NCBI RefSeq assembly: GCF_014205275.1 | Contig: NZ_JACHND010000001.1 | Location: forward strand, 3,782,001-3,846,000 | Direction of reading: 5' to 3' | Source of the DNA: Sphaerisporangium siamense | GTDB lineage: Bacteria; Actinomycetota; Actinomycetes; Streptosporangiales; Streptosporangiaceae | DNA: 64,000 bases | Shown: one piece after another, positions 1 to 7,974 of the stretch | Layout of the letters: every line of letters starts with the position of its first letter | How positions within the stretch are numbered: the stretch's first letter is position 1 | The notes under the pieces: model-generated | The model's database searches: none | Told to the model about the DNA's origin: nothing | The model's input: only the letters and a program-made list of their open reading frames with translations | Translations under genes and position numbers: made by a program

Positions 1-1818
1 CTCGCATTGCAAATCATCGCCGCGCTTATGCGCGCAGAGCCGGATCGCCCTCTTGTGGAAATGGCGGCCGAACTTACCGATGCCCGCGATCGCCTCGCTG
101 TGCTAGATACCGGTGATGCTGATGAATGGGGACGCCCTGTTGCGGTTCGGGCCGCCTTCGACCTTTCCTACCACCATCTCCTTTCCCAGCGCCCGGAACA
201 AGCGCGGATCTTCCGACTCATGCCTCTAAATCCCGGGACTGACATCTCCACGGACGCTGCCGCTGCTCTCGCAGGTCAACCACAGGCTGCGGTGCGTCGT
301 CACCTTGCCGCCCTCGCGCGTGCTCACCTAATCACCCGTGGCAATGAAGGTCGCCGCTGGGGCATGCATGATTTGCTTCGTCTGTACGCCGACGAACATG
401 GCCGAGATAGTAGTGACGCCGACGATCGCGAACGTGCTCTTGATCGTCTCCTCGATCACTACCTTGTACTAGCCGACAAAGCTGACGACTGTTTGCTGGG
501 ACCGCTTGCTCCCGCGCCCCAGGGGACCTTTAGGAGCCGCGACAAGGCACTTGCATGGTTCGATGATGAGCGTCTAAGCCTCCTTGGTTCCGTATCTGTC
601 GCGTATGAGACTCGGCGGTTCAAGGTCGCCTTGGACCTTCCTGGCTGCCTTAACCGATATCTGCGATGGCGGGGCTACTATAGCGATCGCATTACAATCG
701 ATGTATTGGCTGTGGATGCGGCCCGGCAGCTCCCAGACGCATCCGGAGAGGGTATTGCACTGAATAACCTCGGCAATGCCTTGGGGCAAGTCCGAGATTT
801 CGATGAAGCTATCCATGCCTACCGAGGCGCCCTTGCTATCTATAGGCAGCTCGGGGACCAGTATCGCGCGGGTCTCACCTTAGGTAATCTTGCCACCGCC
901 CTGGCGGAGGTACGCCGGTTTGATGAAGCAGTTTCAGCATGCGAAGAAGCGCTGGTCATCTGCCGCCATACTGGTGATCAGCATGGCGAAGCTCAAGCTC
1001 TAAATAACCTTGGTATCGTGTTGCGTGAGGTTCGACGGTTCGAAGAGGCTATCGCTGCTCACAGGCAGGCTCTGGATTTATGGCGCCATCTCGGCGACTT
1101 ATTTCATCAAGGCATGGCATGGAATAATCTCGGCCTTGCTTTAAGTGATTCTCGTTCTTTTCAAGAGGCGGTCGAGGTGCAGCAGCAGGCCTTGGAGATC
1201 AGCCAAAAGATGCAAGACCGATATGGCGAACAATCGGCACTAAATAACCTGGGGTCGGCGTTATTGCGCGTGAGAAATTACGCCGAATCCATCGCTGCTC
1301 ACCAGAAGGCCTTGGAGATTAGCCGACAACTGGAAGATCAAGATGGTGAACGGTCGGCCTTGAATAATCTTGGTCTCGCGCTGGCCGCTGTGGGCGATTT
1401 CGATGAAGCCATATCTATTTACGAGCAAGCTCTGAACATCAGTCGCCAGCTTGGCAAGCAGGATGGTGAGGCTGAAGTGCTAAACAACCTCGGTCTCGCT
1501 TTGATCGAGGTTGCTCTCTATGATCAGGCTAAAGCGGCTTTTCGGGATGTAATCACCATCTGTCGCCATCTCGGTATGCAGCATCGTGAAGCTGCAGCGT
1601 TAAGTAGTCTCGGTCAGACCTTCACTAGGATGGGTCTGCTCGATGAGGCTATTGCCGCCCATCAAAAAGGTCTGGAAATTTGCCGCGACATCGGTGACAA
1701 AGAAGGTGAATTCGCTACACTGATACATCTCGGCGACGCTTTGCGTGCATTTGGCCGTTCTGTGGAAGCTGAAGCAATCTATCAGCAGGCTATCACTATC
1801 TCCGACACCCTAGAATGA
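1..1818 (+). CDS. STAND-type NB-ARC/TPR protein, 3' part only
   Basis: The reading frame is open through base 1, so the 5' end lies outside the window. The first residues (LALQIIAAL) match the end of an NB-ARC/STAND ATPase module as in AfsR-like proteins. A winged-helix-like stretch follows (residues about 45-130, with RAAFDLSYHHL and MHDLLRLYADEH). From about residue 245 there are nine tandem TPR units of 40 residues, most starting with a variant of LNNLG. The protein is probably a cytoplasmic sensor or signalling ATPase. The target cannot be read from the sequence. The base composition is clearly more AT-rich than the flanking chromosome, which suggests recent acquisition as cargo of the integrative element. 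STAND/TPR proteins act both as SARP-like regulators and in phage defence; the missing N-terminus would decide between these. Confidence 0.75.
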   Translation, partial: LALQIIAALMRAEPDRPLVEMAAELTDARDRLAVLDTGDADEWGRPVAVRAAFDLSYHHLLSQRPEQARIFRLMPLNPGTDISTDAAAALAGQPQAAVRRHLAALARAHLITRGNEGRRWGMHDLLRLYADEHGRDSSDADDRERALDRLLDHYLVLADKADDCLLGPLAPAPQGTFRSRDKALAWFDDERLSLLGSVSVAYETRRFKVALDLPGCLNRYLRWRGYYSDRITIDVLAVDAARQLPDASGEGIALNNLGNALGQVRDFDEAIHAYRGALAIYRQLGDQYRAGLTLGNLATALAEVRRFDEAVSACEEALVICRHTGDQHGEAQALNNLGIVLREVRRFEEAIAAHRQALDLWRHLGDLFHQGMAWNNLGLALSDSRSFQEAVEVQQQALEISQKMQDRYGEQSALNNLGSALLRVRNYAESIAAHQKALEISRQLEDQDGERSALNNLGLALAAVGDFDEAISIYEQALNISRQLGKQDGEAEVLNNLGLALIEVALYDQAKAAFRDVITICRHLGMQHREAAALSSLGQTFTRMGLLDEAIAAHQKGLEICRDIGDKEGEFATLIHLGDALRAFGRSVEAEAIYQQAITISDTLE

Positions 1819-1848
1819 TTGCATTGCTGCTAGTATAGCTGGATAACG

Positions 1849-2310
1849 GCGGGAGTAGACGTCCAGGACGACGCAGCAGTGGACCTTGCCCTGCGGGGTC
1901 GGGTGTTCGGTGATGTCGGTGAACCACGGCTGGTTGAGCCCGCTCCTGCTAATAGCCGGTCGACATGTCGGTCGCTGTTGGCACCTCCGAATCGAGTGCC
2001 GGCGGTGGTTGCCGGGTAGGCCCTTGATGCCAGCACGACTCGTCAACACGGCAACTGCGTCGTATCGCACCGCGATGCCGCGGCCGAGGGCGTGTTCGGC
2101 GTGCACTCGCCGGCCGCCGTAGACGCCTCGAGAGGCGGTGTGGACCTGGCGTATTATCTCGGTGAGCCAGGCACGGCGCAGCGCCCAGGCCGAGGGCGGG
2201 TGCGTCCGCCAAGCGTAGTAGCCCCACTCCGAGACGCCCAGCGCCCGATACCAGACCTGGACTGGGAAGCCTTCGCCGACCATCACCGCGATGGCTTCGA
2301 ATCGCCCATT
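1849..2310 (-). pseudogene. IS3-family transposase OrfB, truncated and frameshifted
   Basis: Family residues include MVGEGFPVQVWYRALGVSEW, SRGVYGGRRVHAEHALGRG and AGIKGLPGN. The rve core begins with WFTDITEH, whose Asp is the first DDE residue. Around base 1965 the conserved DRHVDRLLAG stretch lies in a different frame from WFTDITEH, which indicates an indel. The second Asp and the catalytic Glu are lost because homology ends at about base 1849. No functional transposase can be made. Confidence 0.8.
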
Positions 2311-2609
2311 GGGACACCACCTTTCCCAGCAGATCGACAGCTCGCCGGGTCACCGCCAAATACGTTTTCCAGCTCTGTGATGCGCCGCCGGGCGGCCGCC
2401 AGTTCCGTCTGAGCACAGGACCAAATGCTGGGCTCGAGCCAAGCATCGATGTGGTCTTGCTTACGCCAGTTGCAGATTGCCTGGTCGCTGATCTGCAGGT
2501 CCGCGGCCACCTGTGGCACCGTCCGTCCGGACTTCAGCAGATCCAGAACCTTACGACGGAACTCGGGGGGCTCCTGGGCATGGCGACCTATCCTGGGGGA
2601 TCGAGGCAT
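2283..2609 (-). pseudogene. IS3-family transposase OrfA, frameshifted
   Basis: The start is MPRSPRIGRHAQEPPEFRRK, then an HTH (TVPQVAADLQISDQAICNWRKQ, given here as family signature) and the leucine-zipper start ITELEN. The zipper should continue as ELAVTRRAVDLLGKVV. Those residues do exist, but in another frame, from about base 2365 downwards. The original frame runs into unrelated residues (VFGGDPASC). This is more than the usual programmed -1 shift of IS3 elements, so I treat the gene as broken. Confidence 0.75.
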
Positions 2610-2658
2610 ACCAGTCAGCTAAAGTGACTTCACGAAAGCCAGCGAGCATCAGCACCTG

Positions 2659-3864
2659 TTAGATCTGAGGGTCCGCGAAAACGCGCCGATGGTAGGCCAG
2701 GTGTTGGGGCGCCGGCGTGTGTCCCTCGGCGAGCCGGAGTTGGGTGATCGGCTTGCCGGTCGACACGTCGACGGCTACGAGGTCTTCGCTGATTGAGATT
2801 GTTCCACCGTCAAACAGGACGTGGTGGTTGGGGCACAGGCAGAGGAGGTTGCCCGGCTCGTCTGGGCCGTTGTGAGGCATGCCGAGCGGGCGGATGTGGG
2901 CGCCTTCGGCGTAGGGGCCTCGGCCGGTCATGAGACGGGTGCCGCAGATCTGGCACTGATAGTCGTGCAGGAGTTTGACCTGCTCCGCGAGCGCGGAGTC
3001 ACGGATGACGCGGCTGGTCGTGACGGTGCGGCGGGTTGGTGTTGGTGTCCCATCGCGGGGAGGCGTGACCTCGTCCAGGGCTGGCCTAATGGCGTTGGGT
3101 TCGGGGATAAGCAAGGTGGCTGCGAGTAACTTGTCGTGGTCGACGTCGTGGAAGTATCCATCAAGGAGTCGCAGGACGATCTGCGCACGTATGGCCGGTT
3201 GATCGGCCACGAGGTCGTGTACCCATGAGCGTAAACCGCTGAGCGGCTGGTTCTGCCGCATCCAGCTCTGCGCCGCGCTGCCACTGGCTGTTGGAACGTC
3301 GTTATGGCCAGGGAGGTCCCAGAGCCCGTGGTGATACAGACGGAGTACGGGAAACTCGGCATTCAGGCCGTCGCCGGGATGGCCGAACTCCCGCAGGAGC
3401 GACTCGAGTGCGGGAGAGGCATCTGGCCACGGCACCAGGCGATCGTCGCGTCGGGCCGCTCTGCCAAGGGCCCAGAGAAGGGCCAATGGCTGGTGCCGCT
3501 TCCGTGCGCCGGGCGAAACCGATGCGGCGGTTTTGAGTGTGAGGATCTTCTGGAGCAGGCTTCCCGGGGAGTGTCCGTCGATGACGTCGCTTGGCCGGGT
3601 GACCTCGAAGCCGAGGTCGCTCAGTGTGCGTGCGACGGTGGCGTCGCCGCCGGAGAAGTCGTCGGCTCGTAGCGGTCGGCCGTCTACGCCGCGATGTGCT
3701 ACGCCGGCGATGGCCTTGGAGTCGTACCGCTTCCCGTCGTATAGGAGGAAGTAGTCGCGTGCCGGGCCGTATCCGTAGGCCTTGAGAAAGGCACCCCTTC
3801 CCAGCTTGTCGTACTCCTCGATGGCGGACAGAACCATGTCACGACGGAGATCGGAAAGCGCCAT
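2659..3864 (-). CDS. HNH endonuclease, McrA/ScoMcrA-like
   Basis: The protein has 401 residues. The C-terminal HNH nuclease is clear: YQCQICGTRL (residues about 305-315), EGAHIRPLG, then GNLLCLCPNHHVLFDGG. It has the CxxC...CxxH zinc knuckle and the HNH catalytic histidine. The N-terminal 90 residues (YDGKRYDSKAIAGVAHR, ending ATVARTLSDLGFEV) resemble the head domain of ScoMcrA-type enzymes. The middle region (residues 100-250) would be the phosphorothioate-binding segment in such proteins. By family it is a modification-dependent (type IV) restriction nuclease that cleaves incoming modified DNA. It lies divergent from the XRE gene with 222 bp between. The start has no strong ribosome site. 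The specificity (5mC or phosphorothioate) is inferred, not seen. Confidence 0.75.
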   Translation of the reverse strand: MALSDLRRDMVLSAIEEYDKLGRGAFLKAYGYGPARDYFLLYDGKRYDSKAIAGVAHRGVDGRPLRADDFSGGDATVARTLSDLGFEVTRPSDVIDGHSPGSLLQKILTLKTAASVSPGARKRHQPLALLWALGRAARRDDRLVPWPDASPALESLLREFGHPGDGLNAEFPVLRLYHHGLWDLPGHNDVPTASGSAAQSWMRQNQPLSGLRSWVHDLVADQPAIRAQIVLRLLDGYFHDVDHDKLLAATLLIPEPNAIRPALDEVTPPRDGTPTPTRRTVTTSRVIRDSALAEQVKLLHDYQCQICGTRLMTGRGPYAEGAHIRPLGMPHNGPDEPGNLLCLCPNHHVLFDGGTISISEDLVAVDVSTGKPITQLRLAEGHTPAPQHLAYHRRVFADPQI

Positions 3865-4086
3865 AAGGGAATGATAGGAGCAGCTATTGGCCTAAATGCT
3901 GAACCTGATGGCCATAGTGCCCTGTTAGTGGGGAGTTGTCTGCAAATTGGTCCGATACGGCCTGGACTAGATCACAGCGGTCGCTGGCCACTTGTGCAGT
4001 TGGCACGCCGCATGCACACGTCCTGCAAGCCACATGCCGCGGGCGTCGCAGCGTTCTTGGCGAGGACCACTGACCGAGGATGTGAA

Positions 4087-4956
4087 GTGGCTCAGCGTGA
4101 TAGAACGCTCGGTGTGGAGGAGCGGCGGGATCGGTTGCGGGGGTTGGGGGAGCTGTTTCGGCGGCTTCGTCGGGAGGCTGGGCTGACGGGGAAGGAGTTG
4201 GCGCAGCGGGCGCAGGTGGGGCAGCCGACCATCTCGCGGATAGAGACGGGGCAGCTTCTTCCTACGCCCGAGACCGTTGAGCGGGTTGCGGCTGCTCTTG
4301 GGCTCGGTGAGAGGGACCGCGGCGAGCTTGATGCGCTGCTGGCGCGGCTGCGGGATGAGGTGTCGCGGCTGCGGGGTGGGTTGGCCGGCCGGGAGGCGGC
4401 GAATGCTGCCCGGGTTCGTTCGGCTCAGTGGATCGCGGTGTTCTCCTCGGCGATGATCCCGGCGCTGTTGCAGACGGCTGAGTATGCGCGATTGGCGTTG
4501 GCGGTCGGCCGGGATGTGGATGAAGAGGACGCGGCGAAGGCGGCGGCCGTGCGGGTTGAGGCGCAGGCGGTACTCTTTGAGGAGAGCCGGAAGTTCGCGT
4601 TCGTGCTGACGGAGGGGGCGGTGCGGACGTGGCCAGGGTCGCCGTCGTTGATGCTCGCCCAGCTTGATCGGTTGGTTCAGGTGTCGACGTTGCCGCATGT
4701 TCGGCTGGGTGTGGTGCCTTGGAGGACTGAAGCGCCGGCCTTTCCGTTGCATGGCTTCACGCTCGTTGATGGAGCCGTGAGCGTGGTGGAGAGCCTGACG
4801 GGTGATCTCACGTTGACCGAGCCGGGCGAGATTGCCATGCATGAGGATGCTTTCGAAGCATTCGCGGCTGCGGCGGTGTACGGGGATGCTCTGCGGGATT
4901 TACTGGGTGAAATCGGGGCGGACTTTCGGAAGTTGGCGGCCCAGCTAGAGAAGTGA
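4087..4956 (+). CDS. XRE-family HTH regulator with DUF5753 domain
   Basis: The protein has 289 residues from GTG 4087. I chose this start because GAGGA ends 6 nt upstream; the open frame extends to 3871 but has no homology there. Residues 20-75 form an XRE helix-turn-helix (LRREAGLTGKELAQRAQVGQ, then PTISRIETGQLLPTPETV). Residues 110-280 are a DUF5753 domain (FSSAMIPALLQTAEYARLAL, VRLGVVPW, FTLVDG). Such regulators in Streptomyces-like bacteria usually pair with a DUF397 protein and an RsbW-like ATPase. Here the ATPase follows 93 nt downstream but no DUF397 gene is present. It is a plausible DNA-binding partner for the element's control circuit. Confidence 0.9.
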   Translation: MAQRDRTLGVEERRDRLRGLGELFRRLRREAGLTGKELAQRAQVGQPTISRIETGQLLPTPETVERVAAALGLGERDRGELDALLARLRDEVSRLRGGLAGREAANAARVRSAQWIAVFSSAMIPALLQTAEYARLALAVGRDVDEEDAAKAAAVRVEAQAVLFEESRKFAFVLTEGAVRTWPGSPSLMLAQLDRLVQVSTLPHVRLGVVPWRTEAPAFPLHGFTLVDGAVSVVESLTGDLTLTEPGEIAMHEDAFEAFAAAAVYGDALRDLLGEIGADFRKLAAQLEK

Positions 4957-5019
4957 CGCATTTATGCGTCGAATTCCTTGATGATGACCAAGCGCAGGTC
5001 ATACGCTCGTGACGTGGGT

Positions 5020-5035
5020 GTATAGCCCTCTAGAC
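5020..5035. promoter_or_regulatory. 16-bp dyad box A upstream of the ATPase gene
   Basis: The sequence is GTATAGCCCTCTAGAC. Its reverse complement, GTCTAGAGGGCTATAC, fits the element-wide consensus GTCTAGRGGNNTNNAC. It ends 14 nt before ATG 5050, so a bound protein would sit over the transcription start or ribosome site. A weak TTGATG-N16-CATACG promoter can be read at 4978-5005. Operator function is inferred from recurrence at six sites. Confidence 0.6.
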
Positions 5036-5049
5036 GTTGGAGCGTATCC

Positions 5050-5490
5050 ATGAGCGCATGGCGCATGTCCCGGTCCTTCCTCGGCACTTCCCCCTCGGTC
5101 CGGGAAGCCCGCCGTTTCGTCACGACGTTCCTCGCGGGCTGGCCGATCGTGGAGTCGGCCGAACTCATCGTCAGCGAGCTGGCCGCCAACGCCGTCCGTC
5201 ACACCGCCAGCGGCACGTTCGGCGGGCAGTTCCAGGTGATGATCCACGCCCAGCACGACCGGGTGTGGCTGGGCGTCGTCGATGCCGGCGCCGCGTACGG
5301 TCCCAGCGTCTTCTCCCCGGAAGACGATGAGGAGGGCGGCCGGGGCTTGATGATCGTCGGCGCCCTGGCCGACACCTACGGCATCCGCGGCGACGAGCGA
5401 GGTCGCACGGTATGGGCGCTGTTGCTGGTCAATGCGGGCAAGAACGCCCCGGCCGCACCTCTGCCGGGCTCCGAGGCGTCACGTGCTTGA
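5050..5490 (+). CDS. RsbW-like ATP-binding (HATPase_c) regulatory protein
   Basis: The protein has 146 residues. It is a single GHKL/HATPase domain with the N box ELIVSELAANAVRHT (residues about 38-52) and the G2 box GRGLMIVGALADTYG. The family includes anti-sigma factor kinases such as RsbW/SpoIIAB, but actinobacteria carry many orphan copies of unproven target. ATG 5050 follows GGAG at 5039-5042. It is the second gene of the element's regulatory cassette and has dyad box A directly upstream. A PP2C-like phosphatase two genes downstream would be the natural counterpart in a partner-switch, an attractive but untested idea. Confidence 0.85.
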   Translation: MSAWRMSRSFLGTSPSVREARRFVTTFLAGWPIVESAELIVSELAANAVRHTASGTFGGQFQVMIHAQHDRVWLGVVDAGAAYGPSVFSPEDDEEGGRGLMIVGALADTYGIRGDERGRTVWALLLVNAGKNAPAAPLPGSEASRA

Positions 5491-5636
5491 TCGGCTGCCC
5501 TGCTGGTGTGAGCGTGGTCCTTATCGCGTGCGGCTCGCTGAGCGGGGTCTGCGGTGAGTCCGCGGGGCGTACCCCATCGCAGGTGGAACATAAAGGCGGT
5601 AAGCCTCCAAACCGGTGAACAGCTCAAACGTGCACT

Positions 5637-5676
5637 GTCTAGGGGAATAGACGACAAAGCGTCTAGGGGCCTAGAC
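5637..5676. promoter_or_regulatory. Two 16-bp dyad boxes B and C upstream of the HTH gene
   Basis: Box B (5637-5652) is GTCTAGGGGAATAGAC and box C (5661-5676) is GTCTAGGGGCCTAGAC. Both have perfect 5-bp arms GTCTA/TAGAC around a 6-bp GC-rich core. Their starts are 24 bp apart, slightly more than two helical turns. They lie 31 to 70 bp upstream of GTG 5707. This spacing suggests cooperative binding by a dimeric regulator, possibly the product of the downstream gene itself. Confidence 0.65.
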
Positions 5677-5706
5677 TCGGTGGAGCATCACCGAGAGGAA
5701 CCGGCC

Positions 5707-6549
5707 GTGCCATCCAGCGAGCTTGAGCGTATCGCCGCGATCGAGGACCCGTACGTCCTGCTGCGCGCGGCCACCGAGCGGCTGAATGCCGCCCAACAAG
5801 AGGTGACCGAGCTGGCTCGGCTGCGCCGCCGGGTGATCCAGGATCTGCACGCCCAAGGCATGTCCTACGCCCAGATCGCCGAGGCCGCCGGCCTCACCCG
5901 GGGCCGGATTCACCAGATCCGACACACCGGGCCGGCGCCGGAAGGGGCGTTCTTCGGCATGGGCGCAGTGACGGTAGTGACTCCGCTTCGGCTTGATCCC
6001 GCGACCGGGCGATCGGTGGTGGCGTTGGACGACATGCGGGCAGGGAGTCGGCTGGAGAATCTTGCGCGCGGCTACGGGCTTAGCGTGGGCTCCGACAACG
6101 TCTCGGTGGACGGTGACATCAACTTGAACCGTCCCGGGCTGCTGGTCATCTGCGGGCCGCGCATGTCCGCGGCGGTACGCGAGTGCTACGACAAGGACCC
6201 GGTGGTCCGGTGGGACCGCGATGACAAGGGATGGCTGCTGCGCGACACCCGTACCGGGACCGTCTACCGCTCTGGCACGCAGACCGACCCGCCTCGCCCG
6301 ACGGACTCGGCGTATCTGGGACGACTGCCTCGGCCGGACGGTAACGGCAGTCTTCTGATCATCGCGGGAATCCATCCCAACGGGTCGCTCGGGGTGATCC
6401 ACCTGCTAGCGAGCGAGACCGCGACGCTGTGGGGGCAGGTGGGGGACCAGCGGTTCTCCACGGTGGTGGGGGTGGAGTACGACCCCGACAGCGGGGAGCC
6501 CGTGAAGGCTGAGCTGATCAGTCCGCTGTACCGTCACGACGAGGACTAG
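5707..6549 (+). CDS. HTH protein with sensor-like C-terminal domain
   Basis: The protein has 280 residues from GTG 5707. The start is preceded by AGAGGA and matches the beginning of the coding-like sequence; an open frame further upstream covers the dyad boxes and is not credible. Residues 15-80 are an HTH of the sigma-region-4/resolvase type (VIQDLHAQGMSYAQIAEAAG, then LTRGRIHQIRHTG). The C-terminal 190 residues have motifs LLVICGPRMSAAV, WLLRDTRTGTVY, SAYLGRLPRPDG and SLLIIAGIHPNGSLGVIHLL. I recognise these as recurring in actinobacterial proteins of unknown function but cannot name the domain. It may sense a ligand and bind the dyad boxes directly upstream. The PP2C-like gene follows after 12 nt. 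Confidence 0.7.
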   Translation: MPSSELERIAAIEDPYVLLRAATERLNAAQQEVTELARLRRRVIQDLHAQGMSYAQIAEAAGLTRGRIHQIRHTGPAPEGAFFGMGAVTVVTPLRLDPATGRSVVALDDMRAGSRLENLARGYGLSVGSDNVSVDGDINLNRPGLLVICGPRMSAAVRECYDKDPVVRWDRDDKGWLLRDTRTGTVYRSGTQTDPPRPTDSAYLGRLPRPDGNGSLLIIAGIHPNGSLGVIHLLASETATLWGQVGDQRFSTVVGVEYDPDSGEPVKAELISPLYRHDED

Positions 6550-6561
6550 GGGCTACGCGAC

Positions 6562-7398
6562 GTGCGTCTGACCTTCGCCACCGAGCCCGCCTATCTCGGC
6601 CGCTTGAACGAGGACTTCATCGCTGCCACACAGGATGCGGTCGTGTTGTTGGATGGCGCTGGAACGCCGCCGGGTGTGGAGTGCGGCTGTCATCACGGCG
6701 TGGCCTGGTACTCCCACACGCTTGGCTCCACCCTCGTCACGTCGATGACCCAAAGCGCCGGCACACTGGGCGAAATCCTGGCCGATGGGATCAAGACCGT
6801 CGCCGGTCTGCACGCGTCCAGCTGCGATCTAACCCATGCCGGTTCGCCCTCGGCCACCGTGGTGATGCTTCGCCGGACCGGCGAGATGCTGGAGTGGCTG
6901 GTGCTGGCCGACTCGGTCCTCGTCTTGGACGTTGCCGGATCACCCGAGCCGGTGGTCATCTGCGACGATCGGGAAGCGCAGGTTGGTGCGCGTTATCGAA
7001 CCCTCATGGACTCACTGCCCGGCGGCAGCCCGGAACATCAGCGAGCGCATGCCCAGTACGTCGAGACGATGCGCCGGCACCGTAATCGCGAGGATGGTTT
7101 CTGGGTCGCCTCGGTGGACCCTTCGGCCGCAGATCAGGCACAGAGCGGTGCCATACCTGTTGGCGAGGTTCGCGCGGCTGCTGTGCTGAGCGATGGCGCT
7201 TCCCGGTTGGTCGATCGGTTCGAGTTGGCCACCTGGCGGCAGCTGCTGGATCTGCTCGACTCCTCCGGTCCTGGTGAGTTGATCGACCGGGTGCGGCAGG
7301 CCGAGCGTTCTGACCTGGAGGGACGTCGCTGGCCTCGCGGCAAGGCGTTTGATGACGCTACGGCCGCTTATGTCACAGCTCTCGGCGACGGTTGGTAA
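6562..7398 (+). CDS. PP2C-like phosphatase
   Basis: The protein has 278 residues, start GTG 6562. PP2C-type metal-site motifs are visible: NEDF and VLLDGAG near the N-terminus, AAVLSDGASRLVDRF (residues about 211-225) and FDDATAAYV near the C-terminus. Members of this divergent group often sit beside integrases in actinobacterial mobile elements. The likely reaction is Ser/Thr dephosphorylation of a regulatory protein in the cytoplasm. It is co-transcribed with the HTH protein 12 nt upstream. The second half of the canonical PP2C fold is diverged, so catalytic activity is likely but not certain. Confidence 0.75.
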   Translation: MRLTFATEPAYLGRLNEDFIAATQDAVVLLDGAGTPPGVECGCHHGVAWYSHTLGSTLVTSMTQSAGTLGEILADGIKTVAGLHASSCDLTHAGSPSATVVMLRRTGEMLEWLVLADSVLVLDVAGSPEPVVICDDREAQVGARYRTLMDSLPGGSPEHQRAHAQYVETMRRHRNREDGFWVASVDPSAADQAQSGAIPVGEVRAAAVLSDGASRLVDRFELATWRQLLDLLDSSGPGELIDRVRQAERSDLEGRRWPRGKAFDDATAAYVTALGDGW

Positions 7399-7417
7399 GC
7401 GACACGCCACTCTTTGC

Positions 7418-7523
7418 GTCCATCCCCCTAGACAACCGCGCTTCGCGCTGCCTATCTTCTTTTGTATAGCCCCCTAGACAGTTTGTCTCAGCGGTCTCGC
7501 TGTAGCTGTCTAGGGGGATCGAC
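7418..7523. promoter_or_regulatory. Three 16-bp dyad boxes D, E, F upstream of the transfer/replication operon
   Basis: Box D (7418-7433) is GTCCATCCCCCTAGAC, box E (7464-7479) is GTATAGCCCCCTAGAC and box F (7508-7523) is GTCTAGGGGGATCGAC. Oriented alike, D and E read GTCTAGGGGGATGGAC and GTCTAGGGGGCTATAC. Their starts are 46 and 44 bp apart. Box F ends 13 nt before ATG 7537, next to the ribosome site GGGAG. TATAGC inside box E may be part of a -10 element, which would make binding repressive. This is the densest cluster of the motif and controls the largest operon. Confidence 0.65.
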
Positions 7524-7536
7524 GGGAGATGAAGCG

Positions 7537-7974
7537 ATGGGTATCCGAGGCGCCATCCCGATCCGATTCGAGGATGTGTTCCCCAACGGCTGCTTCATGG
7601 TCGGTGAGGTCGACCAGGTCAAGGACTTCGAGGCCTCCACCGCCACCAAGCCGGTCTACGCCCGCGACAAGACCACGGGTGAGTTCGTCTGGCAGGTCAC
7701 CGTGATCGACTGCGACCCCGATGCTCGGGAGAAGACGGTCAAGGTCAAGATCACCTCGCCGGTTCAGCCGGTGCCCCCGGCTGCGATGCCGGGGTTGCCG
7801 TTCATTCCGGTGGAGTTCGGCCAGCTCGCCGTCACGCCGTACGTCAACGGCAACGGCCGGCTCACCTACTCGGTCAAGGCGCGCGAGATGCGCGCTCCAC
7901 GCAACGCCAACTCGACTCCCGCGGCTTCGGCTGCGGTCAAGCACACCAACGTCTCTGGAAAGGAAGCCGCCTGA
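7537..7974 (+). CDS. pra: Pra-like activator of replication, integration and excision
   Basis: The protein has 145 residues from ATG 7537, with GGGAG 8 nt upstream. The sequence pattern (MGIRGAIPIRFEDVFPNG, VGEVDQVKDFEASTATKPV, ITSPVQPVPPAAMPGLPFIP, VEFGQLAVTPYVN) is that of the small AICE protein usually annotated as plasmid replication, integration and excision activator, after Pra of pSAM2. No DNA-binding domain is visible. It is the first gene of the coupled operon and directly follows dyad boxes D-F. If the name is right it switches the element from the integrated to the replicating state. The name rests on memory of the family, and the biochemical function is not established from sequence. 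Confidence 0.65.
   Translation: MGIRGAIPIRFEDVFPNGCFMVGEVDQVKDFEASTATKPVYARDKTTGEFVWQVTVIDCDPDAREKTVKVKITSPVQPVPPAAMPGLPFIPVEFGQLAVTPYVNGNGRLTYSVKAREMRAPRNANSTPAASAAVKHTNVSGKEAA

Larger units (their letters stand above)
1849..2609 (-). mobile_element. IS3-family insertion sequence remnant
   Basis: On the minus strand there is an orfA-like HTH protein followed by an orfB-like DDE integrase. The order and sequence are typical of the IS3 family. Frame changes interrupt both parts. The similarity stops abruptly after the catalytic-core segment VVLDVYSRR near base 1849, so the 3' half of orfB is missing. The remnant abuts the 3' end of the TPR gene. I could not assign terminal inverted repeats. 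It is a dead element. Confidence 0.8.
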
